Notes under the pieces: model-generated | Told to the model about the DNA's origin: nothing | What the model saw: the letters and a program-made list of their open reading frames with translations, nothing else | The model's database searches: none | NCBI GenBank assembly: GCA_900548365.1 | Contig: URKM01000005.1 | Location: 1-64,000, forward strand | Origin: an uncultured Collinsella sp. | Lineage (GTDB): Bacteria; Actinomycetota; Coriobacteriia; Coriobacteriales; Coriobacteriaceae | Direction: 5' to 3' | DNA length: 64,000 bases | Part shown: positions 27,210-36,206 of the stretch, piece after piece | How the letters are laid out: each line of letters begins with the position of its first letter | Numbering within the stretch: position 1 is the stretch's first letter | Translations under genes and position numbers: made by a program

Positions 27210-28130
27210 CTAGAGAAGGCCGTTGTCGACGAGGACGCGGCGAATAGCCTCGACGTTCTCGCCCTCGAGGGCCTTGACCGGGCGCGGCATCGTGGGGCTG
27301 TCGAAGACGCCCATGAGGTGCATGGCGGTCTTGAACGCGCCCACGCCGCCGGCATAGCCCTGGACGCCGGTGGTGACATCCCAGATGTGGCTGATCTCGT
27401 TCAGACGGTCCTGCTCGGCCTTGACAGCCGCCCAGTCACCGGCCTGCGCGGCCTTCCACATGCGGACGTACCCCTCGGGCTCGACGTTGGCGAGACCCGG
27501 GACCGAACCGTCCGCGCCGCCCAGGTAGGCGCCGTCGACAACGACCTCGTGGCCGGTGAGCAGCGTCAGCGGATGGCCGAGCTTCTCGTTCTCCTGGACC
27601 AGGTAGCGGAAGGACACGTCGTCGCCGGAGGAATCCTTGACGCCGGCGAGCACGCCCTCGGCGCCGAGCTTGGCGAGGAGCTTCCAGGGCAGCTTGGTGT
27701 GGACGCACACGGGGATATCGTAGGCGAAGATGGGCAGGTCGAGCTCGGCATGGAGGATGCGGAAGTGCTCCTCCACCTCGGCCATGCCGCCCAGCGCGTA
27801 GAACGGGCAGGTGGCGACGAGGACGTCGGCGCCCAGCTCCTGAGCGACGCGGCCGTGCTCCAGCACGCGCTCGGTCTCGGTGTCGATGATGCCCACCATC
27901 ACGGGAACGCGATGATCGACGATGCGGACGGCCTCGGAGATGATCTGGCGGCGGCGCTCGTCGGTGGAGAAGACGACCTCGCCGGAGGAGCCGAGGAAGA
28001 ACAGGCCGTCGACGCCGGCGTCGATCATGCGGTTGATGCTGCGCTCGAACGAGGGGACGTCGAGCTCGTGATCGGGAGTATCGGGCACGACGACGGGCGG
28101 GTAGACGCCGGCGAACTTCTGTGTGGTCAT
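27210..28130 (-). CDS. nanA: DapA/NanA family aldolase, probably N-acetylneuraminate lyase
   Basis: A 306-aa TIM-barrel class I aldolase. It has the carboxylate-binding GSSGE, catalytic Tyr in AYDIP and Schiff-base Lys in LAGVKDSSGD. Start 28130 has AAGGAG upstream. The family also includes dihydrodipicolinate synthase and other keto-acid lyases. The operon with nanK, nanE and a sialic-acid-type importer is the reason for naming it NanA. YDIP and KDSSGD differ from the E. coli NanA residues at these sites, so the exact substrate needs testing. Confidence 0.75.
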   Translation of the reverse strand: MTTQKFAGVYPPVVVPDTPDHELDVPSFERSINRMIDAGVDGLFFLGSSGEVVFSTDERRRQIISEAVRIVDHRVPVMVGIIDTETERVLEHGRVAQELGADVLVATCPFYALGGMAEVEEHFRILHAELDLPIFAYDIPVCVHTKLPWKLLAKLGAEGVLAGVKDSSGDDVSFRYLVQENEKLGHPLTLLTGHEVVVDGAYLGGADGSVPGLANVEPEGYVRMWKAAQAGDWAAVKAEQDRLNEISHIWDVTTGVQGYAGGVGAFKTAMHLMGVFDSPTMPRPVKALEGENVEAIRRVLVDNGLL

Positions 28131-28217
28131 ATAAGACTCCTTAGTCTTCGCACTCCCCCATCGGGAAACAGGGAAGCGTATGTGGCAACTGAGACATGAT
28201 AGCAACGATCATGCCGC

Positions 28218-28256
28218 GGACCGCGGGCCGGCGCTCCAGGCACCCGGCCGCGGTCC
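28218..28256 (-). other. GC-rich intercistronic stem-loop before nanA
   Basis: A strong stem (GGACCGCGG-CCGG with CCGG-CCGCGGTCC) with no T-run. It lies between the second ATPase gene and nanA, splitting transporter from enzymes. Confidence 0.5.
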
Positions 28257-28269
28257 GGTCGAACGGATG

Positions 28270-29094
28270 CTACTCGCCCAGCTTGGGATGGAGCAGCGAG
28301 GGAGCGGCGCCGAGCAGCAGCTTGGTGTAGGCGTCCTGCGGATGCTCGAAGACCTGCTTGGCGGGACCTTCCTCCATGATCTGGCCATGGTTCATGACGA
28401 TGATCTTGTCGGAGATGTAGCGAACCGTCTGGATGTCGTGGCTGATGAACATCATCGACAACCCCAGGTCCTTTTTGAGATCGGTCAAGAGATTCAGAAT
28501 CTGGGCGCGGACGGACACGTCGAGCGCGGAGGTGGGCTCGTCGGCGATGATCGCGCTGGGGTTCAGCGACATGGCGCGCGCGATGGCGACGCGCTGGCGC
28601 TGGCCGCCGGAAAGCTGGCCGGGAAGGGCGCGCAGGGCGCTCTTGGGCAAGCCGACCATGTTGATGAGCTCCCTGATGCGCTTCTCGCGCTCATCGGGAG
28701 AGCCGACCTGGTGGACCAGCAGCGGATCGAGCAGCTGGTCGTGCACGATCATGCGCGGGTTGAGCGCCGTGGCGGGATCCTGGAAGACGACGGAGACGAC
28801 GCGGCCCATCTTCTTGCGCAGGTCCGACGTGCGCTTGGTGACGTCCACGCCCTTGAAGTAGACCTTGCCCGACGTGGGGCTCTGCAGGCCGCACATGACG
28901 TTGGCCGTGGTGGACTTGCCGCAGCCGGACTCGCCGACGATGCCGATGGTCTCACCGGGCATGAGCTTGATGGACACGTGGTTCACAGCGTGCACCAGGT
29001 TGGGATGCAGCAGCGAGCCCGTGCGGGTCTTGAAGGTCACGGAGATGTCATCGAGGAAGATGATGGGCTCCTTCTCGGCGGATGCGTTGCTCAT
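28270..29094 (-). CDS. Sialic-acid-type (Sat/SiaEFGI) ABC transporter, ATP-binding subunit
   Basis: 274 aa with Walker [36 protein letters not shown], Walker B AIIADEP and ISHDIQ. The ATG directly follows the stop of the fused gene (TAGATG), with GGAGGTGA just upstream. It lacks the Cys-rich oligopeptide C-terminal motif present in OppD/OppF of this window. It is the second ATPase of the importer together with the ATPase half of the fused subunit. Confidence 0.85.
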   Translation of the reverse strand: MSNASAEKEPIIFLDDISVTFKTRTGSLLHPNLVHAVNHVSIKLMPGETIGIVGESGCGKSTTANVMCGLQSPTSGKVYFKGVDVTKRTSDLRKKMGRVVSVVFQDPATALNPRMIVHDQLLDPLLVHQVGSPDEREKRIRELINMVGLPKSALRALPGQLSGGQRQRVAIARAMSLNPSAIIADEPTSALDVSVRAQILNLLTDLKKDLGLSMMFISHDIQTVRYISDKIIVMNHGQIMEEGPAKQVFEHPQDAYTKLLLGAAPSLLHPKLGE

Positions 29095-31146
29095 CTAGTT
29101 CACCTCCGTTGCGGTAGCGGTCTTGACGGTCTCGAGGTACGGCGTGAGGCCGTTGGCCTTGAGATATTCGTCCGGAAGCTCGGAGAAGCGATGGTACTTG
29201 CCGGGCACGGACTTGATGATCGGATGGACGTCGAGGCCGATGGTGGGATGGCTCGAGCGCGGGGCGAAGCGGTCGCCCTTCGGGAAGTCCTCCGGCGAGG
29301 GAACCGAACCGGGCACCTGATGCAGGCGCGTGCCGTCCTTGGCGCCCTCCTCGATAGAGAGGACCGAGCCGAGCAGGCCGCGCGTGTACTCGTGGATCGG
29401 GTTGGTGAGCAGCTCGACCGTGGGAGCCTGCTCGATAACCTGGCCGGCGTACATGACGGTGATCTCGGAGCCCACCTCGGCGACGAGCGCCAGGTCGTGG
29501 GAGACGAAGATCATCGCGAACCCGAGCTTTGCCTGCAGGTCGTTCAGAAGCTTGATGACCTGCTTCTGGACGGTCACGTCGAGCGCGGTGGTGGGCTCGT
29601 CGCAGATGATGAGCTTCGGGTCGCGGGTGAGTGCCATGGCGATGAGGACGCGCTGGCGCTGGCCGCCGGAGAGCTCGTGAGGATAGCTCTCGAGCGTGCG
29701 CTGGGGATCGAGGCCGACGAGCTCGAGGAGCTCCTCGGCGCTGCGCGTCCCGCCGCGCTTGGTGAGCTGCTTCATCTGCGAGGAGATGAGCATGGAGGGA
29801 TTCAGCGAGGACAAGGCGTCCTGGTAGACCATCGCGATCTCGTGGCCGAGCAGCTGGCGATGCTCGTCCTTGGTGAGCTTGAGCAGGTCCTTGCCGTCGA
29901 ACAGCACCTCGCCGGTGATCTGCTCGCCGGGGTCGGTGAGGCCCATGATGACCTTGGTGGTGATGGACTTGCCGCAGCCGGACTCGCCCACCAGCGCCAT
30001 GCATTGGCCGGGGCGCACCTCGAAGGACACGCCGTCGACGACCTTCACATCACCATGGGATTCGAAGCTGATGGAGAGGTCCTTCACCTGCAGCAGCGGG
30101 GGCACGGACAGGTCGGGGACATGGCGGTCGGTGCGACGCAGCTCGACCTCGCGCAGCGCGGCGAGACGACGGTTGAGGGACTCCGCCTGCTGCTCGTAGG
30201 CGAGCACCGGGTTGTTCACGAGGATGTCGTCGGCGCGGTTGGACTCGCCGTCGTTCGACTTGACCGGGGCGCCGGGCTTGGCCGCCATGGCGTCGGTCAG
30301 CCCCTCCGAGAGGATATTCAGCGCCAGGCAGGTCACCATGATGGCGATACCCGGGAACAGCGCCTGCCACCAGCGGCCGGCGAGCACGCCGCCGCGGGCG
30401 TCGGCGAGGATGTTGCCCCACGTCGCGGTGGGCTCGGTGATGCCGGCGCCGATGAAGGTGAGGGACGCCTCGAAGATGATGGCATCTGCGACGAGCGTCA
30501 CGGTGAAGACCATGATGGGCGCGATGCAGTTGCGCAGAACGTGCTTGACGAGGATCCACGGAGCCTGCGCACCGGAGACGATGACCGCGCGCACGTAGTC
30601 CTCGCCGTACTCGGACACGATGTTGGCTCGAACGATGCGGGCGATCTGGGGCGTGTACATAAAGCCGATGGAGAAGATGATCGCCGGAACGGAGTTGCCG
30701 AGGATGAGCACGAGCACGGCCGCAAGGGCGATGCCGGGAACGGACATGATGATGTCGAGGAGGCGCATGATGACCTCGGAGACCGCCTTGCGCGACACGG
30801 CGGCGAGGGCGCCGATGACGGAGCCGCACACCAGCGCGAACAGGGTCGCGCCGAAACCGATGACGAGCGAGTAGCGTCCGCCGTAGAGCATACGGGACAG
30901 AATGTCGCGGCCCTTGTCGTCGGTGCCGAAGAGGAACCCGTTGCCGGGAGCCTGGCGGGCGGTGAAGATCTCGAGCGGATCGTGCGGGGCGATGACGGGC
31001 GCCAGGATCGCCGTGAGGGCCACGAGCACGAGCAGGATAAGGGAGATCTTGCTCCCCAGGCTCATGTTCTTGAAGCCACCGAACTTCATGCCCTTGGAAG
31101 CGGCTTCCTCAAGGCGCTCGGTCTGTTCTTCGCGAAGCTTAACCAT
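29095..31146 (-). CDS. Fused permease-ATPase subunit of the Sat/SiaEFGI-type ABC transporter
   Basis: A 683-aa fusion. Residues 1-275 are a DppC-like permease: first helix at 30-50, LFGTDDKGRDILSRMLYGGRYS, coupling region EDYVRAVIVSGAQAPWILVKHVLRN. After a linker of about 65 residues, a full ABC ATPase starts near residue 350 ([48 protein letters not shown]). Such a fusion is characteristic, as I recall, of the sialic-acid importers SatABCD of Haemophilus ducreyi and SiaEFGI of Corynebacterium. It lets four genes encode the five parts of the complex. The frame is continuous, so this is not an assembly join. Confidence 0.87.
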   Translation of the reverse strand: MVKLREEQTERLEEAASKGMKFGGFKNMSLGSKISLILLVLVALTAILAPVIAPHDPLEIFTARQAPGNGFLFGTDDKGRDILSRMLYGGRYSLVIGFGATLFALVCGSVIGALAAVSRKAVSEVIMRLLDIIMSVPGIALAAVLVLILGNSVPAIIFSIGFMYTPQIARIVRANIVSEYGEDYVRAVIVSGAQAPWILVKHVLRNCIAPIMVFTVTLVADAIIFEASLTFIGAGITEPTATWGNILADARGGVLAGRWWQALFPGIAIMVTCLALNILSEGLTDAMAAKPGAPVKSNDGESNRADDILVNNPVLAYEQQAESLNRRLAALREVELRRTDRHVPDLSVPPLLQVKDLSISFESHGDVKVVDGVSFEVRPGQCMALVGESGCGKSITTKVIMGLTDPGEQITGEVLFDGKDLLKLTKDEHRQLLGHEIAMVYQDALSSLNPSMLISSQMKQLTKRGGTRSAEELLELVGLDPQRTLESYPHELSGGQRQRVLIAMALTRDPKLIICDEPTTALDVTVQKQVIKLLNDLQAKLGFAMIFVSHDLALVAEVGSEITVMYAGQVIEQAPTVELLTNPIHEYTRGLLGSVLSIEEGAKDGTRLHQVPGSVPSPEDFPKGDRFAPRSSHPTIGLDVHPIIKSVPGKYHRFSELPDEYLKANGLTPYLETVKTATATEVN

Positions 31147-31149
31147 GGC

Positions 31150-32109
31150 CTACACCGTCCTAATACGCGGGTTGATGAGCAGATACAGCATGTCGACCAC
31201 GATGTTGATGATCACGAACGCCAGCGCGACGACGATGACGACGCCCTGGACCAACATGGTCTCGCCACCGGTGATGCCGGCGAGGATCGCGGTACCCATG
31301 CCCGGGAGGTTGAAGATGACCTCGATGACGACGGCGCCGCCCATGAGGTAGCCGATCTTGAGGCCGAGCGTGGTGACGGGCGTGATGAGGGCGTTGCGCA
31401 GCACGTTGCGCGCGATGACGACGAACTCGGGCAGGCCGCCGCCGCGTGCGGTGCGGACGTAGTCCTTATCGAGCTCCTCGACCATGGCGGTACGCACGAT
31501 GCGGGTCATCTGGCCGGTGAGCGGGAACGCCAGGGCGATGGCGGGCATGAGCATGCGCGCCATATAGCCGCCGGGATTCGTCGTGAAATGGGGCAGCGGG
31601 CCGGATGCGGGAAGCACGTGCAGGTACGAGGAGAACAGCAGGATCAGCAGGACCGCGAACCAGAAGGACGGGGTCGCGATGCCCGCGATGGAGAACACGC
31701 GGATGAGCTGGTCCGGCCATTTGTCTCGATAGAGCGCCGCGATCACGCCCAGCACGAACGAGACGACCGCGCCGATGATGAGGCCGATGAACGTGAGCTG
31801 CATGGTGACCGGCAGCGCCGTGGAGATGCGGTCGATAACCGGCGTGCGGCCGGCGCCGTAGGTACCGAGGTCGCCCTGGACCAGACCGGCGATGTAGTTC
31901 ACGTAGCGCTCGGGGAGCGGGTCGTTCAGACCCTGCTCGTCCATATACTGCTCGATCGCCTCCTGCGAGGCGCCCTCGCCCAGGGCGTTGCGCGCGGGAA
32001 TACTCGGATCGGTGAACGACATGAGACCGAACACCAGCAGCGTGACGCCGAGTGCCATGATGGGCAGCGCGATGAGTCGACGGCCGATAAGGCGCAAAAG
32101 ATTATTCAC
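31150..32109 (-). CDS. Sat/SiaEFGI-type ABC transporter permease
   Basis: 319 aa from a GTG at 32109 (GAGGGGAAGCA upstream). It is a DppB-like permease with helices from about residue 12, a family segment ERYVNYIAGLVQGDLGTYGAG and the coupling segment DYVRTARGGGLPEFVVIARNVLRNALITPV. The stop lies 3 bases before the fused gene. It pairs with the permease half of the fused subunit. Confidence 0.88.
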   Translation of the reverse strand: MNNLLRLIGRRLIALPIMALGVTLLVFGLMSFTDPSIPARNALGEGASQEAIEQYMDEQGLNDPLPERYVNYIAGLVQGDLGTYGAGRTPVIDRISTALPVTMQLTFIGLIIGAVVSFVLGVIAALYRDKWPDQLIRVFSIAGIATPSFWFAVLLILLFSSYLHVLPASGPLPHFTTNPGGYMARMLMPAIALAFPLTGQMTRIVRTAMVEELDKDYVRTARGGGLPEFVVIARNVLRNALITPVTTLGLKIGYLMGGAVVIEVIFNLPGMGTAILAGITGGETMLVQGVVIVVALAFVIINIVVDMLYLLINPRIRTV

Positions 32110-32139
32110 TGCTTCCCCTCTCTTCTCTTACAACGTGCA

Positions 32140-32186
32140 AAAGACAAATGGGAGGCCCAGGTAGACCGAGTCACCCGAGCCCCCCA
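32140..32186 (-). terminator. Attenuator after the solute-binding gene
   Basis: Minus strand: a 13-bp stem with two or three G-T wobbles (GGGGGGC.CGGGT with ACCTGGGCCTCCC) and a T-rich tail (ATTTGTCTTTT). It is placed as in the opp operon, between binding protein and permease. Confidence 0.6.
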
Positions 32187-32231
32187 CTTGACGTACTAGA
32201 TCACGCGATCAGACGTGCTGTGCAACCGAAG

Positions 32232-33833
32232 CTACTCGGTAACGGTGGCGGCGTCGATGAAGGACATGCCGGTGGTGCCGATGCCCTTGAAACCGTCGAT
32301 GCGGACGCCCTCGGCGTTGGGGGTGTCGCGCCAGGAGGCGGTAACCGTCTTGACCTGCAGGACGGGATAGAGAACAGCCTGCTCGGCAATCATGTCGAAG
32401 CACTTGTTCCAGGTCTGCTGCTGCTCATCGCCGGTCTGGCCGAGAGCGGACGCCATGAGCTCGGAGAGCTCCTTCCACTCGGCGGACTCGCTCCAGCGGG
32501 CGCGCTTGGTCATCCAGACGTTGTTGCCGTACCACCAGTTCATCAGCAGGTCGGGGTCGGCGCCGAAGCAAGAGGGATCGCCGGGGGCGAGCAGCATGTC
32601 GAAGTCGCCGCCGCCATCGATGTCGGCATAGGTGTCGGCGGAGGTGCGGGTCACGATCTCGGCGTCGAAACCGAGCTCCTTGAGGTCCTGCTGAACCTGG
32701 ACGGACATGCTCTTGACCTGCTCGTTGTCGGTGGTGAGGAGCCTGACGGCGCCACCGGTCACGCCGGCGTCGGCCAGGAGCTTCTTGGCCTGCTCGACAT
32801 CATGCTTGTAAACGGTGGAAGCCTCGTTGTAGTTGGTGAAGCTCTTAGGCAGGTAGCAGGTGGGGGCGCTGGCGAGGCCGGCAAACGCGTTGTCGATCAT
32901 CTTGTCGTAATCGAGCGCGTAGAGGACGGCCTGACGGGCCTTGGCGTTGTCCCACGGAGCCTTCTGGGTATTGAACATCATGAAGCGGGTGCCGAAGCCG
33001 TCGACGGAGTCCATCTGGCAGCCGGCAGCCTCGAGCTGGTCGACGGCGTCGGCCGTGACCATCTCCATGACGAGCGTGGTGCCCTCCTGCTGGGCCTGGA
33101 CGCGAGCCGTGGGGTCGACGAGGATGTCGTAGTGCAGCTTCTTGTCCTGAGCGGGGTGGTCGCCGTTGTAGTGCTCGTTGGGAACCATCTCGACGATGGA
33201 GTCGTTGATGGTCTCGTACATCCAGGGACCGGAGCCGACGGGCTTGGCGGTCATATCCTCCTTGGTGGAGGAAGCGGGGACGACGCGGACGATCGCCAGG
33301 CGCTCCTTCAGCAGGGAGAAGTTGGGAACCGTGGTGGTGACGGTGACCGTGGTGTCGTCCTTCTTGGCGACGCCGGCGATGGGGGCCAGCATCGGGACGT
33401 AGATGTTGTCCGTCGCGTTGGAGCGGTTGAAGGACTCGACGACGTCGTCTGCGGTGACCGGGGTGCCGTCGGAGAACTTGGCGTCCTTGCGCAGGGCGAT
33501 CTCGAAGGTGGTGTCGTCGACCTGCTCGGGGTCGCCGGCGGCCAGCTCGTTGTAGACGCTGTAGTCATGGAAGTCCAGGCCGTAGAGACCCTCGACGACA
33601 TGCCAGTTGGTGCCGCAGGCAAGGGCGGAAGAGGTGCTCGACGGATCGAAGTTGGTGGTGGTGTAGGCGGAGCCGGCGGTGATCACGCCGCCGCCCTTGG
33701 TGCCGCCCTCGGCGGGAGCGGAGCCCGCGGGCTTGTCGCCGCCACCACCGCAGCCGGCGAGACCCAGACCGGCAACCGCAGCAGCGCCGCCGGCGAGACC
33801 GAGGAAGGAACGCCTGTTCATAAGATCGCGCAT
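32232..33833 (-). CDS. Solute-binding lipoprotein of the Sat/SiaEFGI-type ABC transporter (SBP_bac_5)
   Basis: 533 aa from ATG 33833 (GGAG five bases before). It has a twin-arginine-like NRRSFLGLAGG motif, a hydrophobic stretch and lipobox GLAGC, then a Gly-rich linker. The body is a family 5 binding protein (EVDDTTFEIALRKDAKFSDGTPVTADDVVESFNRS). Family 5 covers peptides, nickel, opines and sialic acid; the operon argues for sialic acid. It is the first gene after a candidate operator region. Confidence 0.85.
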   Translation of the reverse strand: MRDLMNRRSFLGLAGGAAAVAGLGLAGCGGGGDKPAGSAPAEGGTKGGGVITAGSAYTTTNFDPSSTSSALACGTNWHVVEGLYGLDFHDYSVYNELAAGDPEQVDDTTFEIALRKDAKFSDGTPVTADDVVESFNRSNATDNIYVPMLAPIAGVAKKDDTTVTVTTTVPNFSLLKERLAIVRVVPASSTKEDMTAKPVGSGPWMYETINDSIVEMVPNEHYNGDHPAQDKKLHYDILVDPTARVQAQQEGTTLVMEMVTADAVDQLEAAGCQMDSVDGFGTRFMMFNTQKAPWDNAKARQAVLYALDYDKMIDNAFAGLASAPTCYLPKSFTNYNEASTVYKHDVEQAKKLLADAGVTGGAVRLLTTDNEQVKSMSVQVQQDLKELGFDAEIVTRTSADTYADIDGGGDFDMLLAPGDPSCFGADPDLLMNWWYGNNVWMTKRARWSESAEWKELSELMASALGQTGDEQQQTWNKCFDMIAEQAVLYPVLQVKTVTASWRDTPNAEGVRIDGFKGIGTTGMSFIDAATVTE

Positions 33834-33996
33834 GAGCTCTCCAATCGTTAGAGCATCCATGGGACGCGCGCATGCGTCTCCATGCTTTACTGACATGTCC
33901 AACAATACCGACCGAGCCGAGCGCGCGGCGCATGGGCTCGGCGAGCGGGTAGCGACTTCGCGCACGCGGTATTACCGACCGTTCGCGGATTTTCAA

Positions 33997-34024
33997 AAAA
34001 TACCACAGCGACCCCTACAAGCAA
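33997..34024 (-). promoter_or_regulatory. Candidate promoter of the sialic-acid operon
   Basis: Minus strand: TTGCTT (34019-34024), 16 bases, TATTTT (33997-34002). Its -35 end overlaps the ACTGGTGTT repeat. A palindrome CGGTATTACCG (33967-33977) lies just downstream of the -10. Confidence 0.4.
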
Positions 34025-34040
34025 CACCAGTAATACCAGT
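34023..34040 (-). promoter_or_regulatory. Direct-repeat operator candidate upstream of the sialic-acid operon
   Basis: Minus strand ACTGGTATT followed immediately by ACTGGTGTT, a 9-base direct repeat touching the -35. TGGTAT half-sites are seen in operators of GntR-family amino-sugar regulators, and NanR of E. coli binds GGTATA repeats. No regulator gene is in the window. Confidence 0.45.
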
Positions 34041-34152
34041 TATCGATTTGAGTTAATTCAAAGTTCACATCAGATTCGAATAAGTTCCCAGCTGTGCACT
34101 GCACTCTGATAAATTGCTCTGACCGTCTCAACATGCGCTCGGATGATTTCTA

Positions 34153-34177
34153 ATACCAGTTTTTGAACCACTGGTAT
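34153..34177. promoter_or_regulatory. Distal inverted-repeat operator candidate (ATACCAGT...ACTGGTAT)
   Basis: Perfect 8-base arms separated by 9 bases, carrying the same ACTGGTAT core as the direct repeat about 115 bases away. Two sites on either side could allow looping. It sits 42 bases beyond the uvrC stop. Confidence 0.45.
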
Positions 34178-34219
34178 CAACCAGGATACAACGATTCCGC
34201 GAACGGTAGGTCGGCGCGA

Positions 34220-36097
34220 CTAGGAGCGCAGCGTGTCGAACACGGCCTGCGCGACGTCGGCGGAAACGCCCTTCACCGCCGCGATCTCCTCGACGCTCGC
34301 CGCGCGAAGCCGCTTCATGGAACCGAAGTGCTTCATGATCGCGCGCTTGCGGACGGGTCCCACGCCCTCCACCTCGTCCAGGATGGAGACGGTCATCGCC
34401 TTGTCGCGCAGCTCGCGATGGAAGGTGATGGCGAAGCGGTGCGCCTCGTCGCGCACCTGCTTGATGAGGTAGAGCGATGCCGATCCCGTCGGCAGCACGA
34501 CGGGCGTGTCGTCCCACGGGACGAACACCTCCTCGTCGGCTTTCGCCAGGCCGCATACGGGAATATCGAGCCCGAGTTCCTCGAGCTGCGTCAGCGCCGC
34601 TGTGAGCTGCGGCTTGCCGCCGTCGACCACCAGGAGGTCAGGGCGCGAGCCGAAGCGCTCATCCTCCATGCGCTCGGGAGCATAGCGGCGGCCGAGGACC
34701 TCCTGCATGGAGACGAAGTCGTTCGCCTCGTCGAGCTCGGCGCGGACCTTGAATCGGCGATACTGCGATTTATCGGGCTTTCCGTTGGTGAAGACGACCA
34801 TCGACGCGACCGTGAACCGGCCGTGAATCGTCGAGATGTCGAAGCATTCGATGCGCAGCGGCGGCGCCGGAAGCGCCAGAGCGCTTTCCAGCTGCAGCAA
34901 GGCCTGGTTGGTGCGGTCGTCGGCATAGCCCGTGCGCATCATATAGCGCATCAGGGCGTGGCGGGCGTTGCGCTGGCAGGTCTCGAGCAGATGGCGCTTC
35001 TCACCGCGCTGCGGCCTGTGCACGCGGCACGCACGTCCGCGCTTCCCGCTGAGCCAGGTGCCGATGAGCTCGGCATCCTCGAGCTCGCACGCGATATCGA
35101 CCTCGGAGGGGATGTCCGCGGTCTCATCGTAATAGCGCTTGACGAAGCCCGCGACGAGCTCCTCTTGCGGCACATCCTGCCCTTTGTCGAGGATGAACTC
35201 GCAGGTGCGCTGGGTCCTGCCCTCGCGGACGACGAACACGCAGGCTCCCGCGATGGTCTCCTCGCGATAGAAGCCGATCAGATCGATGTCGACCGGCGTG
35301 GGGAACACGACCTGCTGGCGGTCATCGAGCCCGTTCAGCACCTCCAGACGTCGCTTGATGCGACCGGCGCGCTCGAAGTCGAGTCCCGCGGCGGCGTCGG
35401 CCATATCGGCCCTTAACTCGCCGATCACCTCGCTGCGGCGCCCGGACAAGAAGCGCTCGACGCGCTTGACGTTTCGCGCGTACTCCTCGCGGCTGATCGC
35501 CCCGGCGCATACGCCCGGACCGCGTCCCACATGGTAGTCGAAACAGGGGCGCCCCTTCTGCGCGCAGATGAGCTCGAGCAAGTCGGCGTCGGCCGGGTGC
35601 TTCTCCAGCAACCGGCGGACCCGCTTCCACTCCGTGCACGAAGCCGAGCAGATCGGGGTGACCTTGCGCAGGATATCGATGGTCTCGCGTGCCGCGCGGC
35701 TGTCGGTGTAGGGTCCGAAGTAGCGCGTATCGGGCCGATGGCGCTCGCGTGTGTACTTGATCGCGGGAAACGCGTCGCCCTTCGTGATGGCGATATAGGG
35801 ATAGGACTTATCGTCCTTGTAGTCGACGTTGAAATAGGGGTGGTACTGGGCGATGAGGTTGCGCTCCAAGACGAGGGCCTCGTGCTCGGTATCGACCACG
35901 ATGTAGTCGAAGCTCGCCACCAGCTGCATCATGAGCGGGATCTTCTCCCGGTCATCGGACAGCGTGACGTATTGCTTCATGCGGGCGCGCAGGTTCTTGG
36001 CCTTGCCGACGTATACCACATCGCCCGCGGCGTCCTTCCAAAGATAGCAGCCGGGATCCGTGGGGACCTGGGCGACCTGCTCGACGAGGGACGGCAT
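34220..36097 (-). CDS. uvrC: Excinuclease ABC subunit C
   Basis: 625 aa from ATG 36097, which has GGGGAGGG upstream; a start at 36205 would add 36 residues unlike the family. An N-terminal GIY-YIG nuclease (GCYLWKDAAGDVVYVGKAKNLRARMKQYV) is followed by a UVR interaction motif (about 205-240). The RNase H-like C-nuclease has RIECFDISTIHG and LLVVDGGKPQL with HRFAITFHRELR. A tandem helix-hairpin-helix ends the protein. It makes both incisions in nucleotide-excision repair. Here it follows envelope genes, while rapZ, its usual partner, lies 11 kb away. Confidence 0.96.
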   Translation of the reverse strand: MPSLVEQVAQVPTDPGCYLWKDAAGDVVYVGKAKNLRARMKQYVTLSDDREKIPLMMQLVASFDYIVVDTEHEALVLERNLIAQYHPYFNVDYKDDKSYPYIAITKGDAFPAIKYTRERHRPDTRYFGPYTDSRAARETIDILRKVTPICSASCTEWKRVRRLLEKHPADADLLELICAQKGRPCFDYHVGRGPGVCAGAISREEYARNVKRVERFLSGRRSEVIGELRADMADAAAGLDFERAGRIKRRLEVLNGLDDRQQVVFPTPVDIDLIGFYREETIAGACVFVVREGRTQRTCEFILDKGQDVPQEELVAGFVKRYYDETADIPSEVDIACELEDAELIGTWLSGKRGRACRVHRPQRGEKRHLLETCQRNARHALMRYMMRTGYADDRTNQALLQLESALALPAPPLRIECFDISTIHGRFTVASMVVFTNGKPDKSQYRRFKVRAELDEANDFVSMQEVLGRRYAPERMEDERFGSRPDLLVVDGGKPQLTAALTQLEELGLDIPVCGLAKADEEVFVPWDDTPVVLPTGSASLYLIKQVRDEAHRFAITFHRELRDKAMTVSILDEVEGVGPVRKRAIMKHFGSMKRLRAASVEEIAAVKGVSADVAQAVFDTLRS

Positions 36098-36206
36098 TCC
36101 GCCCTCCCCCGCCTCCGAGACGTGGCTGGCAGCCGCCCGCTCGTCGAACGGGGACGCCGGCAGCGAGGTACCCGGCAGCCCTCCTTTGGAAAGCGGACCC
36201 GGCATG

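Noticed and set aside
28180..32199. A 1339-codon open frame on the plus strand
   Set aside because: It is the antisense image of the importer and nanA genes, whose minus-strand proteins are fully recognisable. High GC keeps the opposite frame open.
36098..36205. Longer N-terminus for UvrC starting at 36205
   Set aside because: The added 36 residues are Pro/Gly/Ala-rich and unlike the family, and the downstream ATG has a far better ribosome binding site.
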